Source of the DNA: Micrococcales bacterium KH10
Lineage (GTDB): Bacteria > Actinomycetota > Actinomycetes > Actinomycetales > Cellulomonadaceae
Length of the DNA stretch: 64,000 bases
Direction of reading: 5' to 3'
Assembly (NCBI GenBank): GCA_900188465.1
Contig: FZPE01000004.1
Coordinates: 186,001 to 250,000, forward strand
Shown: positions 1-8,456 of the stretch, in pieces
How positions within the stretch are numbered: position 1 is the stretch's first letter
Layout of the letters: each line of letters opens with the position of its first letter
Made by a program: the position numbers and the translations under genes
Notes under the pieces: model-generated
The model's input: the letters and a program-made list of their open reading frames with translations, nothing else
What the model was told of the DNA's origin: nothing
Databases searched by the model: none

Positions 1-821
1 TCTCGCTGACTTCGACATTCATCCCGGGTGGTAATTCAGACCGGCAGATCTTGACGGGATTCTTGGCCGCAGATGCGGACGCTGGCAACCAAGCCGGGGT
101 GAAGTCGCCGGATTACGGAAAACTGCGGTTGCTCGTCTTGCCTCGAAATTCCACAGTTCCTGGTCCGGGGCAGGTTCAAACCAAGTTCAACACCGACTCG
201 ACTGTCGCTCAGGCGTTCACCTTCCTCAAACAAGGTAACTCCACCATCGAACTGGGCAACTTGCTGACCTTGCCGGTCGGTGGCGGTCTGATGTACGTCC
301 AACCGGTATACGCATACTCGTCGCAGGGCTCGACCTACCCGTTGCTGCGTTATGTGATGGTTGCCTTCGGCGACGAGATCGGATTCGGCACTTCACTATC
401 CGACGCGCTGGACCAGGTCTTCGGCGGTGACTCTGGAGCAGAGACTGCTGACAATGACGGCGCGACAGCGCCGGCACTAGATCCGGCGCCGGACGGTGAC
501 GAACCGGATGCGACCGACCCCGGCGCTGAGCCTGGTACGGACCCAGGCACTGACCCAGGCGCCGAACCCGGACCTGATGGGAACGGCGAACCCGGCACCG
601 ATCCCGGAACGTCCGACCCGGGCACCTCAGACCCGGGGACGAGTTCTTCCGCGCAGGATCGCCTCAGTACTGCGTTGAACGAGATGGAGCAAGCCTGGGA
701 ACAGGGGCAGACCGCCCTTGAGAACGGTGACTTCGCTGCCTACGGTCGCGCCCAGGACGCGTTGCAGTCTGCATTGGATCGTGCGGTGGCCGCCGAGCGT
801 GAGGTCAACGCAGCGGGTTGA
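1..821 (+). CDS. UPF0182 family membrane protein, C-terminal part (5' end outside window)
   Basis: The reading frame is open from base 3 at the window edge and ends at TGA 819-821, so this is the last ~270 codons of a longer gene. The run LTSTFIPGG...LTGFLAADADAG, then YGKLRLLVLP, VPGPGQVQ, NLLTLPVGGGLMYVQPVY and YPLLRYVMVAFGD, is the conserved soluble C-terminal part of the UPF0182 proteins, which are about 900-1000 residues with several N-terminal membrane helices in actinobacteria. The function of the family is unknown. After the family domain comes an Asp/Pro/Gly/Thr linker of short DPGT/EPGT units (about codons 160-200 from the window start) and a final helical segment rich in Glu, Gln and Ala. 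Partial gene; the family call is firm. Confidence 0.9.
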   Translation, partial: SLTSTFIPGGNSDRQILTGFLAADADAGNQAGVKSPDYGKLRLLVLPRNSTVPGPGQVQTKFNTDSTVAQAFTFLKQGNSTIELGNLLTLPVGGGLMYVQPVYAYSSQGSTYPLLRYVMVAFGDEIGFGTSLSDALDQVFGGDSGAETADNDGATAPALDPAPDGDEPDATDPGAEPGTDPGTDPGAEPGPDGNGEPGTDPGTSDPGTSDPGTSSSAQDRLSTALNEMEQAWEQGQTALENGDFAAYGRAQDALQSALDRAVAAEREVNAAG

Positions 822-824
822 TCG

Positions 825-857
825 CGGTATCGCGCCGTATGGTGCGGCGCGACACCG
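825..857 (+). terminator. Stem-loop terminator behind the UPF0182 gene
   Basis: Two 13-nt arms, 825-837 and 845-857, pair with one A-C mismatch around a 7-nt loop, starting 4 nt after the stop codon. There is no T-run, which is common for actinobacterial intrinsic terminators. Confidence 0.55.
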
Positions 858-925
858 AATTGGCAACAGCACTTCACGTGCTGTTTGCCTGTGATCAACC
901 CTGGCGTCGGGCGATGTGGGTTGCA

Positions 926-957
926 TGGGAGTCGACCAAAGATCTGGTCGACTCCCA
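926..957 (+). promoter_or_regulatory. Perfect 12-bp inverted repeat just before the phosphoesterase start
   Basis: TGGGAGTCGACC at 926-937 and its exact reverse complement at 946-957 enclose the 8-nt loop AAAGATCT. The structure ends 14 nt before the ATG at 972, and the ribosome-binding site GAAAGG (961-966) lies between hairpin and start. It could be a 5' leader hairpin that affects translation or stability, or an operator. The symmetry is certain, the role is inferred. Confidence 0.5.
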
Positions 958-971
958 ATCGAAAGGCAACC

Positions 972-3707
972 ATGACTGTGTCCAAGCGATCAACGCTGCG
1001 ATCGGTGCTAGTCGCCGCCACGCTCAGCGCGTTGCTCGGCAGCACGCTTGCGCCGACAACGGCCCTTGCAGCGACTGCAGATGTCACATTAATCAGTGCT
1101 GGCACGACTGACTGGCAGTATCTGGACGACAACACCGATCCAGCTCAGAGCCTGCCCAATCGCACCGATTGGACCGCCCCGTCCTTCAGCGACACCGGCT
1201 GGAAGACCGGCAAGTCACCGTTCGGAGCCAAGGGTGGCCAAGCCACGTCAAGCAACCCCAACGATGTCGGTGGCGCGAACTTCCCAGTTGCGACACTGCT
1301 GAACCAGTTCATCAACGGCACGGGATACCCAGACGTGCCAGCCTTCTTCTTCCGCACCAGCGTCTCGTTGACCCAACAGCAGCTCGATGACGCATTGCGG
1401 TTCAGAGCAGCGGTGCAATACGACGACGCGTTGACGGTGTATGTCAACGGCACGAAGGTCGCAGGTTTCCACGACCAGGACATCACCGCCAACATGCAAT
1501 ACGGCGGTTCCAATGACTCGAGCCCCAAGCCGGTTTCATTCGATGTCCCGAAGTCCGCGCTGACAGCAGGCTCCAACACGATCGCGGTGGAATTGCACCA
1601 AGGTCGAGAGAACAGCTCGGACATCTACTTCGATTTCACCGAACTTGTCGCCAGTTTCACCCCTGAGATTCCTGAGATCAGTGACCTGGTGCTGAACATC
1701 GGTTCCGACGAGTCGCAGCGCAACTTGGTCTGGTACACCAGTGCTGCCGCCACCCAGTCGGTCCAGGTGGCCAAGGCGTCCGATCAGGTCGGAGATGCGT
1801 TCCCTGGGGCGCAGGCGCGCTCGTTCTCGGCGCAAAGCGGACCGACGACTGACAGCCAGTTCTTCCACCACGCCACCATCACCAACCTGGAACCCGACAC
1901 TGCGTACCTGTACCGGGTGGGCGACGAGACCAACGGCTGGTCCGACGTGTACTCGTTCCGCACCCAGGGATTCGGTGATGACTACAGCTTCATCTTTGTC
2001 GGTGACCCGCAGATCGGAGCGTCCGGCAATGTCCAGAACGACCGCACCGGTTGGGTGAATACGCTGAACACCGCTCAAGCCGCATTCCCCGACAGTCACT
2101 TCATCTTCTCTGCCGGAGACCAGGTCGAGCACGCGAACAATGAAAGCCAATATGACGCGTTCCTCGCTCCGGAGCAGTTGCGCTCCGTTCCTTTGGTGCC
2201 GGTCAATGGCAACCACGATGTCGGCTCCAAGGCATACGAACAGCACTTCAACCAGCCCAACTGGGATCCGTCATATGGGGCAGCTAGTTCTTCCACCAGT
2301 TCGGGTGGCAATTACTGGTTCAAGTACAACGATGTCCTATATGTGGTGCTCAACTCCAACAGCCGCGACCACGCGAGTCACGCAGAGTTCATGACCAAGG
2401 TGGTCCAGGAACAGGGGGCGGATGCCAAGTGGAAGGTGCTCGCATTCCACCACTCGATCTACTCGGTCGCCGCGCACACCAATGACTCAGACATTCTGGA
2501 TCGCCGTGCGAACATGCCTGAGACTATCTCCGACCTGGGTTTCGACCTGGTTCTGATGGGCCACGACCACAGTTATACCCGCAGTTGGCTGCTCAACGAT
2601 GGCCAGCCGGTTGAGGTTGGTGGCGTGGCTCAGCCGGTCGTTGAAGCGAACCCGGGTGACGTGTTGTACGTGACCGCGAACTCCGCTTCGGGCAGCAAGT
2701 ACTACTCGGTGCGTGCGCCAGAAGCGCCGTTCGCTGCGGTGATCAACCAGGAGAACAAGCGCAACTACTCCAACGTTGCCGTCACCGACCGCTCCATCAC
2801 GGTGACGACCTACCGCAGTGACGACAACACGGTAGTCGACGAGGTCACCCTGCAGCGTGTTGACCTGGAAGAACCGACCATCTCCGCGCCGGGCGACACC
2901 ACGGTCAAATTCGGTGAACCATTCGACGCGCTTGCGGGTGTTACCGCGTACGACAACGTCGACGGCGACATCACCGACCGCATCACCGTGACCGGCTCTG
3001 TCAACACTGGTGCGTTGGGTGAGTACGAACTGACCTATTCGGTGGCTGACGACGCCGGAAACGTGGCTGAGGCCCACCGCACGATCTTCGTGGTCAAGAA
3101 TGCTCTCGTCGCTCCACTCCCGACGATTTCGGGCAAACCCCAGGTTGATCAGCGATTGACCGCACAACCAGGACAGTGGCCTGCCGGAACGAAACTGACC
3201 TACAGCTGGAGCGCGAACGGGACCGATGTACCCGGCGCTACTGCCGCCACCTTGCAGGTGACGCCGAGCTTGGTCGGCAAGGCCGTGCGAGTACGTGTCG
3301 CGGCCACACTCGAGGGTTACGAGGAGACCTCAGTGGTTTCGGCTCCTGTGACGATTGCCAGTGGTCAGCTCACCACCGTGAAGCCTCGGATCAAGGGCAA
3401 GGCGAAGGTTGGCAAAAAGTTGCGTGTCCAGCCTGGCAAGTGGGCGCTCGTTCCGTCGCTGACTTACCGCTGGTACGCCAGTGGCAAGGCCATCAAGGGC
3501 GCGAAAGGCGCGAAGGCGACGCTGAAGCTGACCAAGAAGCTGGCAGGCAAGCGCATCACGGTGCGTGTCACTGCCAGCAAGCCGGGCTATGTGAGTGTCA
3601 CGGCGAAGTCGGCGAAGACCAAGAAGGTGGCCAAGAAGAAGGCAGCCAAGAAGTCCTCCAAGAAGTCGGCTACGCGGAATACCGTGGTGAAGCGGGTGCC
3701 TAGGTAG
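972..3707 (+). CDS. Secreted metallophosphoesterase (purple acid phosphatase-like) with Ig-like domains and a basic tail
   Basis: The 911-residue product probably hydrolyses phosphate esters outside the cell. The ATG at 972 has GAAAGG 5 nt upstream and starts a Sec signal peptide (about 1-32, ending near TALAA). A jelly-roll-like N-terminal region and a fibronectin-III-like segment (about 230-340) precede the calcineurin-like catalytic core. The core carries the full metal set: VGDPQIG, SAGDQVE, NGNHDVG, FHHS and MGHDHSYTR (about 345-535). Then come a DUF5011/HYR-type Ig domain (about 635-710), two actinobacterial Ig-like repeats opening with PTISGKPQV and KPRIKGKAKV, and a ~35-residue Lys/Ala/Ser tail ending KRVPR. 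No LPXTG motif is seen. The lipoprotein gene follows without a gap. Confidence 0.88.
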   Translation: MTVSKRSTLRSVLVAATLSALLGSTLAPTTALAATADVTLISAGTTDWQYLDDNTDPAQSLPNRTDWTAPSFSDTGWKTGKSPFGAKGGQATSSNPNDVGGANFPVATLLNQFINGTGYPDVPAFFFRTSVSLTQQQLDDALRFRAAVQYDDALTVYVNGTKVAGFHDQDITANMQYGGSNDSSPKPVSFDVPKSALTAGSNTIAVELHQGRENSSDIYFDFTELVASFTPEIPEISDLVLNIGSDESQRNLVWYTSAAATQSVQVAKASDQVGDAFPGAQARSFSAQSGPTTDSQFFHHATITNLEPDTAYLYRVGDETNGWSDVYSFRTQGFGDDYSFIFVGDPQIGASGNVQNDRTGWVNTLNTAQAAFPDSHFIFSAGDQVEHANNESQYDAFLAPEQLRSVPLVPVNGNHDVGSKAYEQHFNQPNWDPSYGAASSSTSSGGNYWFKYNDVLYVVLNSNSRDHASHAEFMTKVVQEQGADAKWKVLAFHHSIYSVAAHTNDSDILDRRANMPETISDLGFDLVLMGHDHSYTRSWLLNDGQPVEVGGVAQPVVEANPGDVLYVTANSASGSKYYSVRAPEAPFAAVINQENKRNYSNVAVTDRSITVTTYRSDDNTVVDEVTLQRVDLEEPTISAPGDTTVKFGEPFDALAGVTAYDNVDGDITDRITVTGSVNTGALGEYELTYSVADDAGNVAEAHRTIFVVKNALVAPLPTISGKPQVDQRLTAQPGQWPAGTKLTYSWSANGTDVPGATAATLQVTPSLVGKAVRVRVAATLEGYEETSVVSAPVTIASGQLTTVKPRIKGKAKVGKKLRVQPGKWALVPSLTYRWYASGKAIKGAKGAKATLKLTKKLAGKRITVRVTASKPGYVSVTAKSAKTKKVAKKKAAKKSSKKSATRNTVVKRVPR

Positions 3708-4349
3708 TTGCGTATCACCCCTTCTCGGCGCAGCCAGAACCATGCCATCGCGGTGTGGTTGTTGGCTGCGCTGCTGGTCGCAAGTGGCTGTTCCGATGGG
3801 CAGTCGGATGCGCCTGAACCAGATTCCGGTGCCACCGTCTCGGTGGGCGGGTCGCAGCAGCTTTGGCACGTCTTCGGTCTGGATTCTGGGTCCGTGAATG
3901 GATTTCATCACGAGTTCCGTACCGAGATCGAGTCAGCGGCGCAGTCGCAGGCTGAAGTTGTGTGGGAGCCCTCGTCCCATCCTGCGGAACTGGCTGAAGC
4001 GATGACGGATGCGCTGAGGGCGGGTCCGGATCTGATCATCGGGGTGGGCAGTGGGGTTTTGGACGAGTTCAATCACGCTGCCGCGGAGCATCTCGATACG
4101 GATTTTCTGATCGTCGATGCGGTGCCGCCTGAGCCGACCGCGAATCTGACCACGATGCTGTTTGATGTGCAGACGTGTCCGGTCGGGGCCGAATGCGCCG
4201 AGGCGGCAGATGTATTCGACGTGATGATTTTGGACGAGCTGATCGAGCCTGACGTGGCCGCCGCGCTGCGCGCGACATTGCGGAATATCGCGGTGGGTCA
4301 GACGGGACGAGTTGCCCTGTACCGCCTTGAGTCACTTGCCTCGCAATAA
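3708..4349 (+). CDS. BMP/PnrA-like lipoprotein, short form
   Basis: The 213-residue product begins with a TTG directly after the stop codon of the phosphoesterase gene and in the same frame, so translation may depend on termination or re-initiation there. The N-terminus has an Arg-rich start, a hydrophobic stretch and the lipobox LLVASGC (Cys at about 28), so it should be lipid-anchored outside the membrane. The segment PDLIIGVGSGVLDEFN...FLIVDAV resembles the first lobe of the BMP/PnrA nucleoside-binding lipoproteins, but at 213 residues against the usual 330-350 the second lobe is missing or very short. It may bind a ligand or be a relic. The lipoprotein call is firm; the BMP link is moderate. 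Confidence 0.6.
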   Translation: MRITPSRRSQNHAIAVWLLAALLVASGCSDGQSDAPEPDSGATVSVGGSQQLWHVFGLDSGSVNGFHHEFRTEIESAAQSQAEVVWEPSSHPAELAEAMTDALRAGPDLIIGVGSGVLDEFNHAAAEHLDTDFLIVDAVPPEPTANLTTMLFDVQTCPVGAECAEAADVFDVMILDELIEPDVAAALRATLRNIAVGQTGRVALYRLESLASQ

Positions 4350-4406
4350 GCCGAGCCGTTGACGATTTGGTAAAAACCTCGGTCTGCCGTAAGGTATTCA
4401 ATGCGA

Positions 4407-4483
4407 CGCGGGGTGGAGCAGCTCGGTAGCTCGCTGGGCTCATAACCCAGAGGTCGCAGGTTCAAATCCTGCCCCCGCTACCA
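4407..4483 (+). tRNA. Initiator tRNA-fMet (CAU)
   Basis: The 77 bases fold into a full cloverleaf: acceptor CGCGGGG/CCCCGCT, D-stem GAGC/GCTC, anticodon stem CTGGG/CCCAG with loop CTCATAA, T-arm GCAGG TTCAAAT CCTGC, and an encoded CCA. The unpaired first acceptor position (C1-T72) and the three consecutive G-C pairs at the base of the anticodon stem are the marks of an initiator rather than an elongator tRNA. Confidence 0.97.
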
Positions 4484-4487
4484 AGAA

Positions 4488-4524
4488 ACACCCCCTGACC
4501 AGTGAAAATATGGTCAGGGGGTGT
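4488..4524 (+). terminator. Intrinsic terminator of the initiator tRNA
   Basis: A perfect 13-bp stem, 4488-4500 with 4512-4524, encloses an 11-nt loop. It begins 5 nt after the tRNA and is followed by a T-rich stretch (TGTCATTGTAATGTCTT). Confidence 0.9.
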
Positions 4525-4539
4525 TGTCATTGTAATGTC

Positions 4540-4809
4540 TTATTCCCAGCCCCAGTGTCGTCGCTGGGCTCCTACCGCCCACTGGTTGATGCGTGCCAGA
4601 TCGACAAATTCAGGGAGGGGAATCGCCCCATCATCGAGCAGATCCCGGATATAGGCCTCAACACGAGTTATCTCGTCCGATACATCTGCCTGCGAGACTT
4701 CACAGCGTTTGACTGAGAGCACTCGTTCTCGCTGTTTTGAAGGCAACGGCAGTGTGAGGTTGCCTGTTTTGGCAATCTCACGTCCTCGGTAGGCGCACCG
4801 GTAGCCCAT
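4540..4809 (-). CDS. Small hypothetical protein
   Basis: An 89-residue open frame from ATG 4809. I do not recognise it. The second half (EITRVEAYIRDLLDDGAIPLPEF) looks like an amphipathic helix pair and the C-terminus is aromatic and basic (AVGAQRRHWGWE). The stretch between the tRNA terminator and the MMPL gene looks less G+C-rich than its surroundings, as in acquired or decaying DNA. It could be the remnant of a larger gene. No clear ribosome-binding site is seen, so even its reality as a gene is uncertain. Confidence 0.35.
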   Translation of the reverse strand: MGYRCAYRGREIAKTGNLTLPLPSKQRERVLSVKRCEVSQADVSDEITRVEAYIRDLLDDGAIPLPEFVDLARINQWAVGAQRRHWGWE

Positions 4810-4901
4810 ATGCAATGTAGTCGCATGATATGTCGCAATAACGATTTCAATTTGGGTACCAGATACATAGGGGCCACGGTCCGATACCAGGTCCCCGGTG
4901 C

Positions 4902-4949
4902 GATATGGCTCTTCCTGCCCTGATATCTCAGGGCAGGAAGAGCCATATC
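4902..4949 (-). terminator. Perfect 22-bp hairpin at the 3' end of the MMPL gene
   Basis: The 22-nt arm 4902-4923 is the exact reverse complement of 4928-4949, with only TATC as loop. Read on the minus strand it starts 3 nt after the stop codon of the MMPL gene (4953). It should work as a strong terminator for that gene and is symmetrical enough to act in both directions. No T-run follows. Confidence 0.8.
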
Positions 4950-4952
4950 AGG

Positions 4953-7499
4953 TCAGGAACGCTCGGCGCCAGTGGCGGGCTCGTCCTCGTCGTGATGCGA
5001 CAACGGCAGCGGGTGTGACCGTTCCAACTGCGCGCCTTCGATGTCGGCATCGGGCACCAGGCGGTCGAGCCACTTCGGGAACCACCAGGCGGCGTCACCG
5101 AGCAAGTGCATGGCCGCGGGGATCAACAGCAGACGTACCACGAACGCATCGATCAGCACGCCGAAGGCGAGACCGAAGCCGATCGCACGGATCATGGTGG
5201 ACTCGGCGAAGATAAAGCCGCCGAACACCGAGATCATGATGATCGCCGCGGCCGTGACGACGGAGCGTCCAGAGTTCAGCCCGCGAACCACGGCCAGCCG
5301 CGCTGGCACTCCGTGGGCGTAGGCTTCGCGCATTCCCGTGACCGCGAACAACTGATAGTCCATGGCGAGCCCGAACAGAACTCCGATCATGATCACCGGC
5401 AGGAAGCTCAGGATCGGTCCCGGAGCATGCACGTCGAACACATTCGACAGCCAGCCCCACTGGTAAATCGCGGTGATGCCACCGAACGACGCGAACAGCG
5501 ACAGTACAAATCCGAGCGATGCCGTTAGCGGCACGAGCACAGACCGGAATGCGACCATCAAAATCAGCAGTGACAACCCGATGACCACGGTCAGGTACAT
5601 CGGCAGCACATCGGCAAGCTTGTCGGAGACATCGATTCCAGCGCTGGCGTTGCCGGCAACACCGATAGTCGCCTGCTGACCGTCAACGTCGAGTGGGCTT
5701 TGGTCGCGCAGAGTATGGACGAGTTCTGCCGTCGACTCCGCACTGGGTCCTTCCGCGGGAACCACCTGGAAAGCCAAGATGGTGCCGTCTTCGGAGTAAC
5801 CGATCGGAGCAACTGCCGTGACATCGTCATGACCGATGAGTTTCTCGACCACCGCAGCTTGTTGCAGCACGGCGGTCTCCTCGGTCACTGGGTCATCCAA
5901 CGTCGCGACAACGAGTAGCTGACCGTTGGTTCCGGGACCGAATTTGTCGGCAACAGTGGTAAACGCCTGATAGGCGGCTGACTCCACCGGTTCGGAGGAG
6001 CCGTCCGGCAGGCCGAGTCGCATCGAGGTGGCGGGGAGGGCGATGACACCCAGCGCCACTGTTCCGACAACAAGGGTGGCAACGGCACGCCAGGTCGACA
6101 TCGGCTTGGTGGCGGCACGCAGTTGTCCACCGGATCCAGCCTTGCTGCGTTCCCGGCGGTTCAATGCGCGTTCGCCCAACAAGCCGAGCATGGCTGGAGT
6201 CAGCGTCAGCGCCACCAGGATCGCAATCGCCACCGCCACGGCAGCCACGGTTCCCATCAGCCCGAGGAACGGGATACCGGTCAGGTTCAAGCCGAGCAGT
6301 GCGACGATCACAGTCGAACCCGCAAACCCGACCGCATTGCCGGATGTGCCGTTGGCCAGCCCGATGGATTCATAGACTTCCATTCCGGCTTTGAGCTGAC
6401 GGCGGTGCCGGTTGAGGATGAACAACGAGTAGTCGATACCCACAGCCAGACCCAACATCACGGCAAGAACCGGGGTGACAGAGATGAACTCGACCACGCT
6501 GGATAGCGCGAGTGCACCAAGAGCCGCGACGCCGACTCCAATGAGCGCGTTGAGCAGCGGTAGCCCCGCGGCCGCAAAGGTACCCAGCATCACCAGCAGC
6601 ACGATGGCAGCGATCACGACACCGACGATCTCCGCAGTTCCCACGATCTTGGGGATCGCCTGCGAGATGTCGCTCGAAGGCAGCACGCTCACGCCATCGA
6701 TACCAGCAGATTCGGCCATAGCGGCGATTTCGTCTTTGGCCTCTTCCGGGACGTCGAAGATCGAGTCGTTGAACTGAATCGCGACTAGGGCAGCGGACTC
6801 GTCAGAGCTGACCAGACGGATATTGGCGGCACCATCGAGCAGAACCTTGCCAGCCTCCAGCAGCGGTTGCTGCTGTGCGACCTGTTCCCGTCCTGCGTCG
6901 ATCTTGGCCTGGCCTTCTTCGAGCGTCTTACGAGTGGCGTCAATCTCGGCCTGCTGAGCGTTGAACTCGTCCGCGGCCGAATCATAGACGCCGGCCTGGC
7001 GTGCCTGCTCAATCTGCTCGTCAAGCTGTGCCTGGCCGGAGTCGAGTTGCGCGGTTCCGCTGTCGACCTCGGCCTGCGACTTGTCGAGTTCCGCCACGGC
7101 GGCTTCCAACTCGTCGCTTCCTTCAGTGACTTGTGAAGCCTGCGCGGCCAACTGTTCTTGAACCTCGAAAGGATTCGTGACGGCGGTGACCTCGTCGATC
7201 TCCGCGATCTCACTGAGCAGCGCGCCGACGTCCTGACGTTGCTCCGCAGTCAACGGCGAACCGTCATCGGTGACGACGACGAGCGTTCCGGTACCGCCGG
7301 ATGCGTCCGGGAACTTCTCACTCAAGGTGTTGGTGACGCGCTCAGTCTCGGTTCCTGGAATCGAGATGGCTGTTGACATCGTGCCTGCGAACGCCGCGTA
7401 AGCACCGGCCGATAATGACAGGACGAGTAGCCAGGCCACCAGCACATACCAGCGCTTTTCGGCTGAAAACCGGCCGAGTCGGTACAAAAATGCCGCCAT
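4953..7499 (-). CDS. MMPL/RND-family transporter with coiled-coil insert
   Basis: The 848-residue inner-membrane exporter has the duplicated RND layout: a helix near residues 18-38, a large external loop, a block of five helices, then the same pattern again. Each half has the signature ending in an acidic-Tyr pair inside the membrane (AVGIDYSLF near 355 and GLAMDYQLF near 720), thought to carry the proton relay. The first external loop holds a long heptad-rich segment (about 125-215, with many Gln, Glu and Ala) that should form a coiled coil. The start follows GAAAGGAA. It lies 105 bp behind a TetR gene on the same strand, so it is probably the exporter that this regulator controls. Substrate unknown; lipids or amphiphilic drugs are typical. 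Confidence 0.9.
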   Translation of the reverse strand: MAAFLYRLGRFSAEKRWYVLVAWLLVLSLSAGAYAAFAGTMSTAISIPGTETERVTNTLSEKFPDASGGTGTLVVVTDDGSPLTAEQRQDVGALLSEIAEIDEVTAVTNPFEVQEQLAAQASQVTEGSDELEAAVAELDKSQAEVDSGTAQLDSGQAQLDEQIEQARQAGVYDSAADEFNAQQAEIDATRKTLEEGQAKIDAGREQVAQQQPLLEAGKVLLDGAANIRLVSSDESAALVAIQFNDSIFDVPEEAKDEIAAMAESAGIDGVSVLPSSDISQAIPKIVGTAEIVGVVIAAIVLLVMLGTFAAAGLPLLNALIGVGVAALGALALSSVVEFISVTPVLAVMLGLAVGIDYSLFILNRHRRQLKAGMEVYESIGLANGTSGNAVGFAGSTVIVALLGLNLTGIPFLGLMGTVAAVAVAIAILVALTLTPAMLGLLGERALNRRERSKAGSGGQLRAATKPMSTWRAVATLVVGTVALGVIALPATSMRLGLPDGSSEPVESAAYQAFTTVADKFGPGTNGQLLVVATLDDPVTEETAVLQQAAVVEKLIGHDDVTAVAPIGYSEDGTILAFQVVPAEGPSAESTAELVHTLRDQSPLDVDGQQATIGVAGNASAGIDVSDKLADVLPMYLTVVIGLSLLILMVAFRSVLVPLTASLGFVLSLFASFGGITAIYQWGWLSNVFDVHAPGPILSFLPVIMIGVLFGLAMDYQLFAVTGMREAYAHGVPARLAVVRGLNSGRSVVTAAAIIMISVFGGFIFAESTMIRAIGFGLAFGVLIDAFVVRLLLIPAAMHLLGDAAWWFPKWLDRLVPDADIEGAQLERSHPLPLSHHDEDEPATGAERS

Positions 7500-7604
7500 G
7501 AGTTTCCTTTCGGGCGAAGCGGATCGCCGAGGTGATGCTCAAATAGAGATTGAGGACGAGCAGATGAGGTGAAGCTTTGGGTGCTGTGCCGGTGCAGGCA
7601 GGCG

Positions 7605-8252
7605 CTACGAGGTGGACGGGGGAGCAGGGGTGAGGTGGCCGTGCCGCAACTGGGTGATGACGGCGTGGAAATAAGGTTGCCAGTCGTCGTCCGATGCCTG
7701 ATCTATCTCAACCCCGCATTTGAGCCAATGCTCGCTTGCCGTGGCCAGGCCGTTGACGAGCGCACTGACAAAGAGATCGACCTGGAATTCATCGGTACCG
7801 GGAAGACGGCGCATGGTCTCGGACCGAATGACGCCGTCGAGCAGGGTGAGCGCTTGATGCATGATCGCCGAAACACGCTCGTCAGTCTCGTTCTCCGGCA
7901 AAATCCGTACGATAGTGCGAATCGCACCGGGTAGATCGGTTGCAGCAAGAGCGGTGAAGATCGCATCGAAGTAGTTGTCTCGACTCGAATCTCCTACTGG
8001 AACCTCCATCGCGCAGCGGCGAAAATCTTCAATTACCGCTGCCAGAATGTCGTTACACAGGGCCAGGGTCAGATCATCGCGGGTAGGGAAGTGGTTGAAG
8101 ACCGTGCGCCGCGAAACATCCGCGCGGGTTGCCAGTTCCTCAAAACTGAAGTCGGCCTGTCGGCGTTCGCGAACGAGTTCCTGCGCCGCCGACAAGATCG
8201 CCTCATGGGTGCGCTGCCTGTTGGCTGCGCGACGGTCCACGATTTTCATCAT
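7605..8252 (-). CDS. TetR-family repressor of the MMPL exporter operon
   Basis: The 215-residue product has the TetR N-terminal helix-turn-helix (about 12-60: TRADVSRRTVFNHFPTRDDL) and a variable C-terminal ligand domain. It starts with two ATG codons 8 bp from a strong palindromic operator (8260-8291). No Shine-Dalgarno sequence lies upstream, so the message may be leaderless. The MMPL gene follows on the same strand. The simplest reading is auto-repression of an efflux operon that opens when a substrate binds the C-terminal domain. Confidence 0.88.
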   Translation of the reverse strand: MMKIVDRRAANRQRTHEAILSAAQELVRERRQADFSFEELATRADVSRRTVFNHFPTRDDLTLALCNDILAAVIEDFRRCAMEVPVGDSSRDNYFDAIFTALAATDLPGAIRTIVRILPENETDERVSAIMHQALTLLDGVIRSETMRRLPGTDEFQVDLFVSALVNGLATASEHWLKCGVEIDQASDDDWQPYFHAVITQLRHGHLTPAPPSTS

Positions 8253-8259
8253 GTAGTTA

Positions 8260-8291
8260 CACTAAGTGCAACATTGCACTCAGTGCAATGT
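8260..8291 (-). promoter_or_regulatory. Double TetR operator upstream of the exporter operon
   Basis: ACATTGCACT (8271-8280), one central C and AGTGCAATGT (8282-8291) form a perfect 21-bp palindrome. The 12-mer CACTNAGTGCAA is also directly repeated at 8260-8271 and 8277-8288, so two overlapping palindromic sites share half-sites. The block sits 8 bp from the TetR start, where it would cover the core promoter. Confidence 0.8.
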
Positions 8292-8456
8292 GACCTTCTT
8301 CTCACATCATCCAATGTGAACTTCAGGTGACATCTGGGCCGCAACGCTAGCGAGACAAATCACATCGATGTAATTTGGCCCTATGGGTGGATCCACTACT
8401 CACAGGACGCTAACGCACCGATGACTCGGCGCGCTGGCGCCGTGAGGGGAGAAACG

